DNA of 15,777 bases from DATDYQ01 sp035288965 (GCA_035288965.1 DATDYQ010000014.1:1-15777), one strand, 5' to 3'. Counted from the first letter of the stretch, positions 7,336-13,670 are shown. Program-made: numbers and translations. Notes: generated by a model from the letters alone, not told the origin.

Positions 7336-8166
7336 ATGGTACCTGTCACAATATTTGAAAACTTTAGAGTAAGAAGGTTAGAGAAGATAGTTGCTTTAAA
7401 CCTGGCTCTAGAAGGAAATAGGGAAGAAATAAGTAAAGAAGAATCTGAAAGTACTATTGTAAGTAATCTCGTTTCTGTTGAGGGAAGAAAATCAATAGGA
7501 GATGGATACGTTGATACTAATAAGGGCAATGGATTATTGATAACTACAGATGGTTTTATTTTGACAGCTTATCATATTATTGAACAACATCTTGATGATT
7601 GGAAAAAAATTAAGGATAAGGGAATACCAAGATGGAATTTTAGAAAATGGGCCAAAGATATAGAAAAAAAATATCATGTTTTTGATCAGAATGGAAATAG
7701 ATATCCAATAGATATTACATGGTATGCAAAGAATTCTAGTTTAGATATTGCATTAATTAAAGCTATTATTCCAAGGAGAAAACCAAGGCCAATAATGTTT
7801 AGGATTCTTGAAGATGAATTGCAATCTGAACAAGTGGTTAAATTAGTTGGCTTACAAGATGATGTATTGTCTGGAAGATATGGTAAAGTTAAATATAATA
7901 AGATTAATGCTCCTAATTTGATTTTTAATGATGGAGAGAAAACCATTAGTGATAGTTTCTTGACAACTGTACAAGGTGGTAATGGAATGAGTGGTGGTGT
8001 TTATATTACTGAAAATGGAGAATTAGCAGGAATACACATTTATGGTATTAAAAATGGAGATATTTTAACAGGAGATGGTGGCGGTGTTAGAATGCGGAAT
8101 GTTTTAAAATTAGTTAAAAAAGCTGTATATTCATTTAACAAAAATTATTTATTGGATGATGGATAA
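7336..8166 (+). CDS. Trypsin-like serine protease, apparently cytoplasmic
   Basis: 276 residues from the ATG at 7336; an upstream in-frame TTG at 7324 lies too close to the TATA box. The chymotrypsin-fold catalytic triad is recognisable: His80 in LTAYHII after GNGLLITTDGF, Asp137 in SSLDIALIKA, and Ser219 in GGNGMSGG, followed by the GELAGIHI strand typical of HtrA/trypsin-2 domains. The serine motif reads GMSGG instead of the common GNSGG. The first 50 residues are charged and helical, with no signal peptide, membrane anchor or PDZ domain. Its stop abuts the ATG of the next gene (TAAATG), so the two are translationally linked. Substrate unknown; a regulatory or defence-type protease is possible but not shown. 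Confidence 0.8.
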   Translation: MVPVTIFENFRVRRLEKIVALNLALEGNREEISKEESESTIVSNLVSVEGRKSIGDGYVDTNKGNGLLITTDGFILTAYHIIEQHLDDWKKIKDKGIPRWNFRKWAKDIEKKYHVFDQNGNRYPIDITWYAKNSSLDIALIKAIIPRRKPRPIMFRILEDELQSEQVVKLVGLQDDVLSGRYGKVKYNKINAPNLIFNDGEKTISDSFLTTVQGGNGMSGGVYITENGELAGIHIYGIKNGDILTGDGGGVRMRNVLKLVKKAVYSFNKNYLLDDG

Positions 8167-8784
8167 ATGCCAATTGATGATGCATTAGATGATATAAGGA
8201 AAAAGGAAAGATTTCAGGATAAGATAAAGAATGAAAAGGCTAGAAAATTTTATGAGGCTGAAAGATATTTAGATAATGGAAGAAAGATTAGAGAATTAAA
8301 AGCACGTGAGAATAAACCTTACTTACAAAAGTTTCATGATGAGATAAGTTGTGGTTATGGATTTATAAATATTGATGGTTTTTTAAAAGATAATGGTATA
8401 GCTAATTCGGGATATTTTAATGAATTCATCGAAGTATTTCCCTCTATTGATATAATAGACATGTTTTTTGGAGATAGACATAAGGATTATGTAGATGGGG
8501 AAATTGATTTACAAATTCGTCTAGGTTATTCAGAATTAAGAACACATAGAAATGATAGTGATTATGTAAATAAGATATTTAATCATATTGCAAAACTTGA
8601 AAAATTATTCCCGACATTTATTGAAGGAAGATTAGGGAAAATTGAAAATAAAAATGAATTTTCAGAAATGGCCAAAAATGCTCAAACACCTGAAGATATT
8701 GAAGAAATCCTAAAAATGAAAGAAGAAAAAGAAAGGGTAGAAAGAAGTAATTCTTATTTAACTTATGATCCTCAGGATTATTAA
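8167..8784 (+). CDS. Unknown charged protein, partner of the protease gene
   Basis: 205 residues, starting directly at the protease stop codon. Residues 1-55 are highly charged and helical (MPIDDALDDIRKKERF at the N-terminus), residues about 60-150 look like a globular alpha/beta domain (FINIDGFL, FPSIDIIDMFFGD, EIDLQIRLGYSELR), and the C-terminus (about 175-195) is a Glu/Lys-rich helix likely to form a coiled coil. No signal peptide or membrane segment is present. I recognise no family. Strict coupling to the protease suggests a substrate, inhibitor or targeting subunit. Its first residues share IDDAL-x-D with the small protein encoded at 9389. Confidence 0.7.
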   Translation: MPIDDALDDIRKKERFQDKIKNEKARKFYEAERYLDNGRKIRELKARENKPYLQKFHDEISCGYGFINIDGFLKDNGIANSGYFNEFIEVFPSIDIIDMFFGDRHKDYVDGEIDLQIRLGYSELRTHRNDSDYVNKIFNHIAKLEKLFPTFIEGRLGKIENKNEFSEMAKNAQTPEDIEEILKMKEEKERVERSNSYLTYDPQDY

Positions 8785-8813
8785 GTCTTGAGTCAATTAA
8801 TCTTTTACAAACT

Positions 8814-8821
8814 TTTAAATA
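8814..8821 (+). promoter_or_regulatory. TATA box of the lipoprotein gene
   Basis: TTTAAATA centred 26 nt before about 8843, implying a leader of roughly 10 nt that contains the Shine-Dalgarno GGTGAT (8843-8848). Confidence 0.45.
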
Positions 8822-8852
8822 TAACCATTATTTTTTAATTTTGGTGATGTTT

Positions 8853-9320
8853 ATGAAAAAATACTTAGTAGCAATTTTAGTTATAAGTTTATTAGTTATA
8901 TCTGGATGTAAAAGCGGAACTACTGATACTGGGACTACTGGTGGAACCAATACAGGAGATAAAGGAACAACGGGTGGAAGTTCAGGTGGAAGTGTTCCAA
9001 GTTCTTTAATTGGAAAATGGATGTTAGTTGATACCTATATAAATGGAGTTAAAGATGGTCCTGATAGTTTTGCTGTAAAAAACAGAGAGCCTGGATATTA
9101 TAGAGAGTTTACGTCAACTGAGATGTGCATAGGAGGAAGTAAAACAGCAAGAAAATGCAGTTCTGTAACTGTAACAGGCAGTCAAATAATAACACATGCT
9201 ACAATAAATGGAAAAGCAGTTGATATGCCTGGTGGATATGAACTAAATGGAAATCAATTAAAGTATTATTTAGGAAATAGCTTTGATCAAGGATTTGGAG
9301 AAGTGTTACAGAAAGCTTAA
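8853..9320 (+). CDS. Secreted lipoprotein with lipocalin-like body
   Basis: 155 residues from the ATG at 8853, chosen because GGTGAT (8843-8848) stands at good ribosome-binding distance. In-frame starts at 8841, 8844 and 8847 overlap that site. The N-terminus is a classic lipoprotein signal: MKKY, a hydrophobic core (LVAILVISLLV) and the lipobox ISGC, with Cys19 as the lipidated residue. A Gly/Thr/Ser-rich flexible linker (about 20-50) follows. The rest is predicted beta, beginning LIGKWMLVDTYING, which resembles the first strands of small lipocalin-like extracytoplasmic domains, with two further cysteines (in EMCIGG and RKCSS) that could form a disulfide. It likely sits on the outer face of the membrane. 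Ligand unknown. Confidence 0.8.
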   Translation: MKKYLVAILVISLLVISGCKSGTTDTGTTGGTNTGDKGTTGGSSGGSVPSSLIGKWMLVDTYINGVKDGPDSFAVKNREPGYYREFTSTEMCIGGSKTARKCSSVTVTGSQIITHATINGKAVDMPGGYELNGNQLKYYLGNSFDQGFGEVLQKA

Positions 9321-9328
9321 TTTTTTTT
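9321..9328 (+). terminator. T8 terminator after the lipoprotein gene
   Basis: Eight T residues start directly after the TAA stop, followed by further T-rich sequence. This is the form of an archaeal intrinsic terminator and separates the lipoprotein gene from the next promoter at 9359. Confidence 0.5.
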
Positions 9329-9358
9329 ATTTCTTTATTATATCATTCAAAAGATAGA

Positions 9359-9366
9359 TTTATAAG
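9359..9366 (+). promoter_or_regulatory. TATA box of the gene at 9389
   Basis: TTTATAAG centred about 26 nt before the ATG at 9389; leaderless arrangement. Confidence 0.55.
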
Positions 9367-9388
9367 ACTTTTTCTTTTAATTATCGAT

Positions 9389-9751
9389 ATGGGAACGATA
9401 GATGATGCCTTGGGAGATTTACCTATTGATGAAAAGGAAGTTGAAAAATTAAAAGAGAAAGGTAAGGGATTGGAGAGATTTGTTGGAAAATATGTTCGGT
9501 TAGTTACTGTTGGAAGTAGTAGTAGTCCTACCGATTCAGCTTCAACTATTCCATACAGCATGTTTGGAAAATTGAAAGAAGTTGATAAACAGTATATTAT
9601 CTTAGAAGATGTTGTTACTAATAGATCTGCTGAAAAAAATGTTGTTTGGTATCCTTCTCAACCTAGTAATATTAAGGTATTGTTAGAAAATGAAACCTAC
9701 ATATTCATAGATAAGATAATAGCATTTAATGGGGTAAAGGAATTTGTTTAG
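9389..9751 (+). CDS. Small protein, possibly a divergent Sm-like barrel
   Basis: 120 residues. After an acidic/basic helix (about 1-32) there are strands GKYVRLVTVG and then FGKLKEVDKQYIILEDVV. The latter resembles the Sm1 signature of Lsm proteins (F-x-G-x-L-x(3)-D-x(3)-N-x-x-L-x-D) except that the Asn position is Ile. A late strand pair (ETYIFIDKIIAFNG) sits where Sm2 would be, but without the canonical I-R-G. A Ser-rich loop (GSSSSPTDSAS) separates the first strands. An Sm-like or other small-barrel fold is therefore an inference, not an identification. The first ten residues (MGTIDDALGDL) resemble the start of the protein encoded at 8167. It has its own promoter. Confidence 0.65.
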   Translation: MGTIDDALGDLPIDEKEVEKLKEKGKGLERFVGKYVRLVTVGSSSSPTDSASTIPYSMFGKLKEVDKQYIILEDVVTNRSAEKNVVWYPSQPSNIKVLLENETYIFIDKIIAFNGVKEFV

Positions 9752-9765
9752 AATAAGTAATTACT

Positions 9766-9773
9766 TTTATAAA
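9766..9773 (+). promoter_or_regulatory. TATA box of the endonuclease IV-like gene
   Basis: TTTATAAA centred about 26 nt before the ATG at 9795. The 12-bp palindrome AAGTAATTACTT (9755-9766) abuts it upstream and could be an operator, although AT-rich palindromes of this size are expected by chance several times in the window. Confidence 0.5.
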
Positions 9774-9794
9774 CCTTAATCTTATTTTATTTTC

Positions 9795-10595
9795 ATGATA
9801 ATAAAATTAGGTCCTGCTGGAAGTCCTGTAAAAACTAGTTTTGATGGAATTAAATTTGTTAAAGATAAAGGATTGCATATAATGGAATGTGAATTTGTTC
9901 ATGGAGTTAAGATGAGCAATAACATGGCTATAGAAATAGGAAAAGAAGCTAAAAAACATGAAATTGAGTTAAGCATTCATGGTCCTTATTATATTAATTT
10001 AGCAAGTGAAGATAAACAAATAAGAATTGATAGCAAAAAGAGATTAATTGATAGTTTAGAAAGAGGAAATAATATGAAAGCAAAATATGTTTCTTTTCAT
10101 CCTGCTTTTTTTGGTAAAATGAATAAGGAAGATGTTCATGAAATTGTAAAAGAAGCTATAAAAGAGATGAATGAAATAAGAATAAAAAATGGATGGGAAG
10201 TTGAACTAGCTCCTGAAACTACAGGAAAACATAGTGCTTATGGAAGTTTTGATGAAACATTGAGATTAGTAAAAGAAACTAAATGTAATTTATGTGTTGA
10301 TGTTGGACATGTATTTGCTAGAGGCATGGGAAAGTTAGATTTTAAGGAAATGTTTGATAAGTTATTAGAATTAAATTTAAAAGAATATTATTTCCAGTAT
10401 ACGGGAATTAATTATAATGAGAAAGGTGAGTTAAATCATATAACTTTGGATGAAGGTGGACCTGATTTCAGAGAATTTGCAAAAGAGTTATTAAAAAGAA
10501 AGGTAAATGCTCATATCATATGTGAAAGTCCTATAACTTGGCAAGATAGTTTAAAGATGAAAGAGATATTAATAGGATTAGGATATGAGTTTTAG
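9795..10595 (+). CDS. Endonuclease IV-like TIM-barrel protein (AP endonuclease 2 family)
   Basis: 266 residues, close to the family size. Endonuclease IV cuts DNA 5' of abasic sites using three metal ions. Conserved metal ligands can be followed through the barrel: His62 (IHGPYYINLAS), His102 (VSFHPAFFGK), Glu141 (LAPETTGK), Asp169 and His172 (CVDVGHVFARG), His215 (LNHITLDEGGPDF) and Glu244 (IICESP). The histidine expected in the strand before the loop (E. coli H216) is replaced: the segment reads YYFQYTG, with Gln201 at that place, and the Asp preceding the HITL histidine is also absent. Archaeal paralogues of this barrel vary here, so the protein may be an AP endonuclease or a relative acting on another substrate. 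It is transcribed alone from a leaderless-type promoter. Confidence 0.85.
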   Translation: MIIKLGPAGSPVKTSFDGIKFVKDKGLHIMECEFVHGVKMSNNMAIEIGKEAKKHEIELSIHGPYYINLASEDKQIRIDSKKRLIDSLERGNNMKAKYVSFHPAFFGKMNKEDVHEIVKEAIKEMNEIRIKNGWEVELAPETTGKHSAYGSFDETLRLVKETKCNLCVDVGHVFARGMGKLDFKEMFDKLLELNLKEYYFQYTGINYNEKGELNHITLDEGGPDFREFAKELLKRKVNAHIICESPITWQDSLKMKEILIGLGYEF

Positions 10596-10617
10596 ATTAT
10601 TTTATTCTAAATCTAAA
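10591..10617. terminator. Hairpin between convergent genes (possible bidirectional terminator)
   Basis: TTTAGATT (10591-10598) and AATCTAAA (10610-10617) form a perfect 8-bp stem with an 11-base AT loop. The structure spans the stop codons of both convergent genes, the endonuclease IV-like gene (+) and mazF (-). Confidence 0.4.
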
Positions 10618-10949
10618 CTTACTTTTATTGCTAAATTAACTTTATTCATTATATTACTATCCAATACGCTTAATTTTTTTATAATTCTAGATTTATCGAT
10701 TGTTCTTATCTGATTTAATAAAATTGTAGAATCTTCTTTTAATTTAGATTCTCTAGATAATATATGTACGTTTGTTGGAAACTCTTTAGTAAATATTTTT
10801 GAAGTTATGGGGGCAACAATTGTTGTCGGGCTGGTTTCATTTCCTATATTATTCTGAATAACAATCGAAGGTCTTATTTTTCCTTGCTCAGAACCAATAA
10901 CTGGGTCTAAATTAACCAATATAATATTTCCTCGTTGAATTTTAATCAT
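10602..10949 (-). CDS. mazF: MazF/PemK-family toxin, mRNA endoribonuclease
   Basis: 115 residues from the ATG at 10949, which follows the antitoxin stop by 1 bp (TAG-A-ATG). An in-frame upstream ATG at 10970 would lie inside the antitoxin gene. The family core is clear: QRGNIILVNLDPVIGSEQG, then KIRPSIVIQN with catalytic Arg26, and TTIVAPITS with Thr49, the two residues that cleave RNA in MazF enzymes. The C-terminal half (ILLNQIRTIDKSRI) fits the dimer-forming segment. Length is normal and no key residue is missing, so the toxin should be active. GGGAT a few bases upstream may act as a ribosome-binding site inside the antitoxin gene. It is expected to be neutralised by the protein encoded just upstream. 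Confidence 0.93.
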   Translation of the reverse strand: MIKIQRGNIILVNLDPVIGSEQGKIRPSIVIQNNIGNETSPTTIVAPITSKIFTKEFPTNVHILSRESKLKEDSTILLNQIRTIDKSRIIKKLSVLDSNIMNKVNLAIKVSLDLE

Positions 10950-10950
10950 T

Positions 10951-11175
10951 CTAATCCCAGTCCATATCAACTTTTTCCCATTCTTTTGTGATCCTTAAAC
11001 TTTCTTCAGCCATTTCTTTATATCCTTCAGCAAGCAGTTTTTTCTGTTTTCTTTTCTGTTCTTCAGCTACTTTCATAAGATTTAGAATGACGTCTTCATA
11101 TGTCTCTTTTTTAGACTCTTTAAGTTTATCAAGTTCCTGTTTTACATCTTCCCTTAATTGGATTGTCGTTATCAT
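10951..11175 (-). CDS. Antitoxin of the MazF pair (ribbon-helix-helix-like)
   Basis: 74 residues from the ATG at 11175. The frame also runs upstream to 11229, but the TATA box at 11205-11198 lies about 26 nt before 11175, so the shorter start is preferred. The N-terminus MITTIQLREDVKQELDKLKE has the strand-then-helix pattern of ribbon-helix-helix DNA-binding antitoxins, followed by ETYEDVILNLM as the second helix and a long Lys/Glu-rich tail (about 38-74) that would wrap and inhibit MazF. The promoter contains a perfect 8-bp inverted repeat (11179-11199) overlapping the TATA edge, consistent with autorepression. Exact antitoxin family uncertain; the role is inferred from position, size and operator. 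Confidence 0.82.
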   Translation of the reverse strand: MITTIQLREDVKQELDKLKESKKETYEDVILNLMKVAEEQKRKQKKLLAEGYKEMAEESLRITKEWEKVDMDWD

Positions 11176-11178
11176 GTT

Positions 11179-11199
11179 AACTATAGAATAACTATAGTT
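11179..11199. promoter_or_regulatory. Inverted-repeat operator of the toxin-antitoxin pair
   Basis: AACTATAG-AATAA-CTATAGTT: 8-bp perfect arms with a 5-bp spacer, lying between the TATA box and the antitoxin ATG and sharing 2 bp with the box. A dimeric antitoxin bound here would block TBP or polymerase. Confidence 0.65.
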
Positions 11200-11205
11200 T
11201 ATAAA
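11198..11205 (-). promoter_or_regulatory. TATA box of the toxin-antitoxin operon
   Basis: TTTATAAA, which is its own reverse complement. It is centred about 26 nt before the ATG at 11175, implying a leaderless mRNA and deciding the antitoxin start. Confidence 0.6.
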
Positions 11206-11241
11206 TTTTTCGGTTAATTCAACCTGCAAAATATTTTCGTT

Positions 11242-11886
11242 TTAAAGAATTTTATTTTTAACTAAGTAATCTTTTATAATTTCAAACATCAATTTATGGC
11301 CTTTTGTATTTGGATGGCTACCATCTTCCATTAAACTTTTATAATTCACTTTTATCAATTTATCATAAATATCTATAAAATTGACTTTATTTTCTTTACA
11401 AATGTTATTTATTCTAGAATTATATTCTTTAATATTTTCATTTTTATAAGATATACCTTTATGCCATGGTAATTTTGCTGATCTTATTTCATCTGTAGGG
11501 TTTAAACCAACAAAAACTATTTTAGAAGACATTGATTTTGATAATTTTATTAATTTTTTGATGTTTTTTATGAATTCTTCTTTTTTTACTAAGAAATTCT
11601 TTTTAGCATTAATATAAAAGCAATCATTTCCACCAATCGCAAAGATAAATATTACTTCTTCATTTTTATCCTTATCATTTAATCTTTGTTTAGTTTCAAA
11701 CTCAAATCTTTCTAATAAATTTTTAGTTGTATCGCCGCTTACTCCAAGATTATAGATTATATAATATTTATTATCGCTTTTTATAGTTATTTTATCTAGA
11801 TATCTTCTTAATCTTTGAACCCAACCTCCTTCTATATCCCAAGCTCCGTATGATATACTATCTCCGAAAACAAGTATTTGTGTCAT
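11242..11886 (-). CDS. SGNH/GDSL-family hydrolase (esterase/lipase-like)
   Basis: 214 residues. SGNH blocks are all present: block I FGDSIS with nucleophile Ser10, block II NLGVSGDTT with Gly48, block III GGNDCF with Asn87, and block V DGSHPNTKGH with Asp188 and His191. These enzymes hydrolyse esters of lipids, carbohydrates or acyl thioesters. There is no signal peptide, so this one is cytoplasmic. The middle part (about 95-165) is Lys-rich and helical. The gene starts 1 bp after the stop of the ferredoxin:thioredoxin reductase-like gene (TAA-A-ATG), so the two are one operon. Substrate cannot be read from the sequence. Confidence 0.9.
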   Translation of the reverse strand: MTQILVFGDSISYGAWDIEGGWVQRLRRYLDKITIKSDNKYYIIYNLGVSGDTTKNLLERFEFETKQRLNDKDKNEEVIFIFAIGGNDCFYINAKKNFLVKKEEFIKNIKKLIKLSKSMSSKIVFVGLNPTDEIRSAKLPWHKGISYKNENIKEYNSRINNICKENKVNFIDIYDKLIKVNYKSLMEDGSHPNTKGHKLMFEIIKDYLVKNKIL

Positions 11887-11887
11887 T

Positions 11888-12211
11888 TTAAGGTCTTTTC
11901 CATTCTACTGATAAATCTTTACCATCTTTTACTTCTTTTTTAATAAATAATCCACACCAACATTTTTTATTTAAATCAAATTCTTCTTTATGAAAAGGAA
12001 TACATGGACAGATAATTTTATCATCAATTTTTGGTTCTCCTGTGTGAATTTTGCATGGACAGTAAGCTTCTCCTTCTTTTTCTTCTATATCAACTTCAGC
12101 TTTCATTAAGAAATCAACATGTTCTTTATCATTATTCCATTTATATCCTAATCTATCAATAACTGGAGTGAATTGCTTGATTAATTCTTCTTTTCTTTTT
12201 TGTTTGTCCAT
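11888..12211 (-). CDS. Ferredoxin:thioredoxin reductase catalytic-like protein
   Basis: 107 residues, typical for the catalytic subunit. The cysteine pattern is diagnostic: CPC at 51-53, CPC at 68-70 and CWCGLF at 84-89 (CHC in plant enzymes). In characterised enzymes four of these cysteines hold a [4Fe-4S] cluster and two form the redox-active disulfide. His74 lies between the second and third motifs, and His56 follows the first. The N-terminal helix (KRKEELIKQFTPVIDRLGY) also fits. The family passes electrons from ferredoxin to thioredoxin-like proteins; no partner subunit is encoded nearby, as is usual in archaea. It is first in an operon with the SGNH hydrolase and is expressed from a leaderless-type promoter divergent from the gene at 12285. 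Confidence 0.88.
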   Translation of the reverse strand: MDKQKRKEELIKQFTPVIDRLGYKWNNDKEHVDFLMKAEVDIEEKEGEAYCPCKIHTGEPKIDDKIICPCIPFHKEEFDLNKKCWCGLFIKKEVKDGKDLSVEWKRP

Positions 12212-12232
12212 GAAAATAAGAAAGAGTTAGAT

Positions 12233-12240
12233 TATTTAAA
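12233..12240 (-). promoter_or_regulatory. TATA box of the reductase-SGNH operon
   Basis: TTTAAATA on the minus strand, centred about 26 nt before the ATG at 12211. Confidence 0.5.
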
Positions 12241-12254
12241 GCTTTTTAGGAAGG

Positions 12255-12262
12255 TTTATAAA
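12255..12262 (+). promoter_or_regulatory. TATA box of the gene at 12285
   Basis: TTTATAAA after AGGAAGG (BRE-like), centred about 26 nt before the ATG at 12285; leaderless. The divergent TATA box is only about 15 bp away, so the two promoters may compete. Confidence 0.6.
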
Positions 12263-12284
12263 TTTTTTTATTATATTATATATT

Positions 12285-12743
12285 ATGAGCATAACTGTAG
12301 TACCTGAAATGGATCCAAGCAATTTAGAGAAAATTTTAGAAGTTCTCCCAGAACCCCAATCTATGGAAGTTTATTTATTTGGAGAATTTGATTATACAAG
12401 TGTTGCGCGTCAAGCTGAACATATTGTTCCTGGATTAAAAATTTATGGTCAAGGAATACTTTTTGAAGTGGAAAAGCCTTCTAAAGAAACTGTTTTAGAG
12501 TTATATAAAATATCTCAAAAAGCAAAAGATGGAACAAAAGATATGAGACAAAGAAGAATTGATTTAGCTAAACTAGAATGGTATCTGGATAAGCATGTTC
12601 ATATTGAATTAACACCTACACATTTAGACGTAACTTACAGTGGAAAAGAACCAGGATATGTAACTTTTCTAAGAAATGTTTTAGTTCATACTGGTATAAG
12701 ATTGAAAATTGAAAATGATAATGCCAAATATGGTAAAGATTAA
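12285..12743 (+). CDS. Unknown cytoplasmic alpha/beta protein
   Basis: 152 residues, no signal peptide or membrane segment. Visible elements are an N-terminal strand (SITVVPEM), a helix, a strand (SMEVYLFGEF), a further strand pair around GLKIYGQGILFEV, a basic helical centre (TKDMRQRRIDLAKLEWYL) and a C-terminal alternation of strands and helix (VHIELTPTHLDVTY, VTFLRNVLVHTGIRLKI). The compact single-domain pattern suggests a conserved housekeeping-type protein, but I recognise no family. The start is well supported by the TATA box. Its stop overlaps by 4 bp the stop region of the convergent RNA methyltransferase gene. Confidence 0.75.
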   Translation: MSITVVPEMDPSNLEKILEVLPEPQSMEVYLFGEFDYTSVARQAEHIVPGLKIYGQGILFEVEKPSKETVLELYKISQKAKDGTKDMRQRRIDLAKLEWYLDKHVHIELTPTHLDVTYSGKEPGYVTFLRNVLVHTGIRLKIENDNAKYGKD

Positions 12744-13651
12744 ACTTTCTTGATCTTAGTTATAAAAAATCCTTCTGTATCATTATCTTGTGGCCAAATT
12801 CTTAGACAATCTTTTACTTCTTCCCTATATTTTTGATTATCAAATTCTAAGATTGGAGAAGTTCTTTTTAAATCTAGATTAATTTTCTCTATTTTAGCAT
12901 TATCAAATGTATCAAGAAGATAAGAAACTATAGCTTCATTTTCTTCAGGCTCAACGGAACATGTAGAATAAACTAAAGTTCCCTTTTCTTTTAAATTTTC
13001 AAATGCGATTTTTATTAATTGACGTTGAGTTCCAGCTAATCTTCTTACCATGTTTGCATTCCAGGAAAGTAATGTTTTCAGACTTTTACGAATAGCTCCT
13101 GTTCCTGAGCATGGAGCATCTAGTAATATTTTATCGAAATTAAAATCCTTGAAAAATCTTCCTTGTTGAAGAGTTATTATTGTGTTTAAAACTCCACATC
13201 TTTGTAAGTTAATCCCTAGAGCTTTTATTCTTTTATAATCATAATCATTTGCTATAATTAATCCATTATTATCCATTATGGAAGCTAAGTGAGTTGTTTT
13301 TGAGCCAGGAGCAGCTGCCATATCTAAGACTAAATCTTCTTTACTAGGATTAAGAACAATGGAAGGTATCATTGATGCTGCTTCTTGAATGTAAACATAG
13401 CCGAGAGCATGTTCTATTAAATTTCCAATATCTCTTCTTTCTCCTGTGATAAAAAATCCTTCTTTACACCATGGAACTTGAGTTAGTTTCCAATCTTTTA
13501 ATCTGTCTTTAAGTTCTTTAACTGTTATTTTTAGAGTATTAACTCGTAATGAACGTCTAAGAAAGGTAGTTGAATATTTTTTAAATTCTTCAATATCTGT
13601 TAAATTAGAATAACGTTCAATAAACTTATCTTTAAAGACTATGTTTTCCAT
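12740..13651 (-). CDS. NOL1/NOP2/Sun-family RNA m5C methyltransferase
   Basis: 303 residues, the compact archaeal form. It transfers methyl from S-adenosylmethionine to carbon 5 of cytosine in RNA. The cofactor motif I is DMAAAPGSKTTHLA (110-123). Motif IV LLDAPCSGTG carries Cys181 and motif VI VYSTCSVEPEENE carries Cys231, the catalytic and release cysteines of the family. The N-terminal RRSLRVNTLK segment matches motif N1, and the GFFITKIKK tail is typical. Closest in design to archaeal tRNA Trm4-like enzymes, though rRNA is also possible. It diverges from tnpB over only 40 bp; a TTTATAAA box at 13687-13680 is about 32 nt before the ATG, giving a short leader. Confidence 0.95.
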   Translation of the reverse strand: MENIVFKDKFIERYSNLTDIEEFKKYSTTFLRRSLRVNTLKITVKELKDRLKDWKLTQVPWCKEGFFITGERRDIGNLIEHALGYVYIQEAASMIPSIVLNPSKEDLVLDMAAAPGSKTTHLASIMDNNGLIIANDYDYKRIKALGINLQRCGVLNTIITLQQGRFFKDFNFDKILLDAPCSGTGAIRKSLKTLLSWNANMVRRLAGTQRQLIKIAFENLKEKGTLVYSTCSVEPEENEAIVSYLLDTFDNAKIEKINLDLKRTSPILEFDNQKYREEVKDCLRIWPQDNDTEGFFITKIKKV

Positions 13652-13660
13652 GTTGATAAT

Positions 13661-13670
13661 TTTTATATAT
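13661..13670 (+). promoter_or_regulatory. TATA-like box of tnpB
   Basis: TTTTATATAT centred about 26 nt before the tnpB ATG at 13692, the usual leaderless spacing here. The box serving the divergent methyltransferase gene lies at 13680-13687, so the two promoters interlock within 40 bp. Confidence 0.45.

Noticed and set aside
9755..9766. Perfect 12-bp palindrome AAGTAATTACTT next to a TATA box
   Set aside because: In sequence this AT-rich, several such palindromes are expected by chance in the window; noted with the promoter but not claimed as an operator.
10950..10970. Upstream ATG at 10970 as the mazF start
   Set aside because: It would add seven residues outside the family N-terminus and overlap the antitoxin gene; the ATG at 10949 fits family length and the 1-bp junction.
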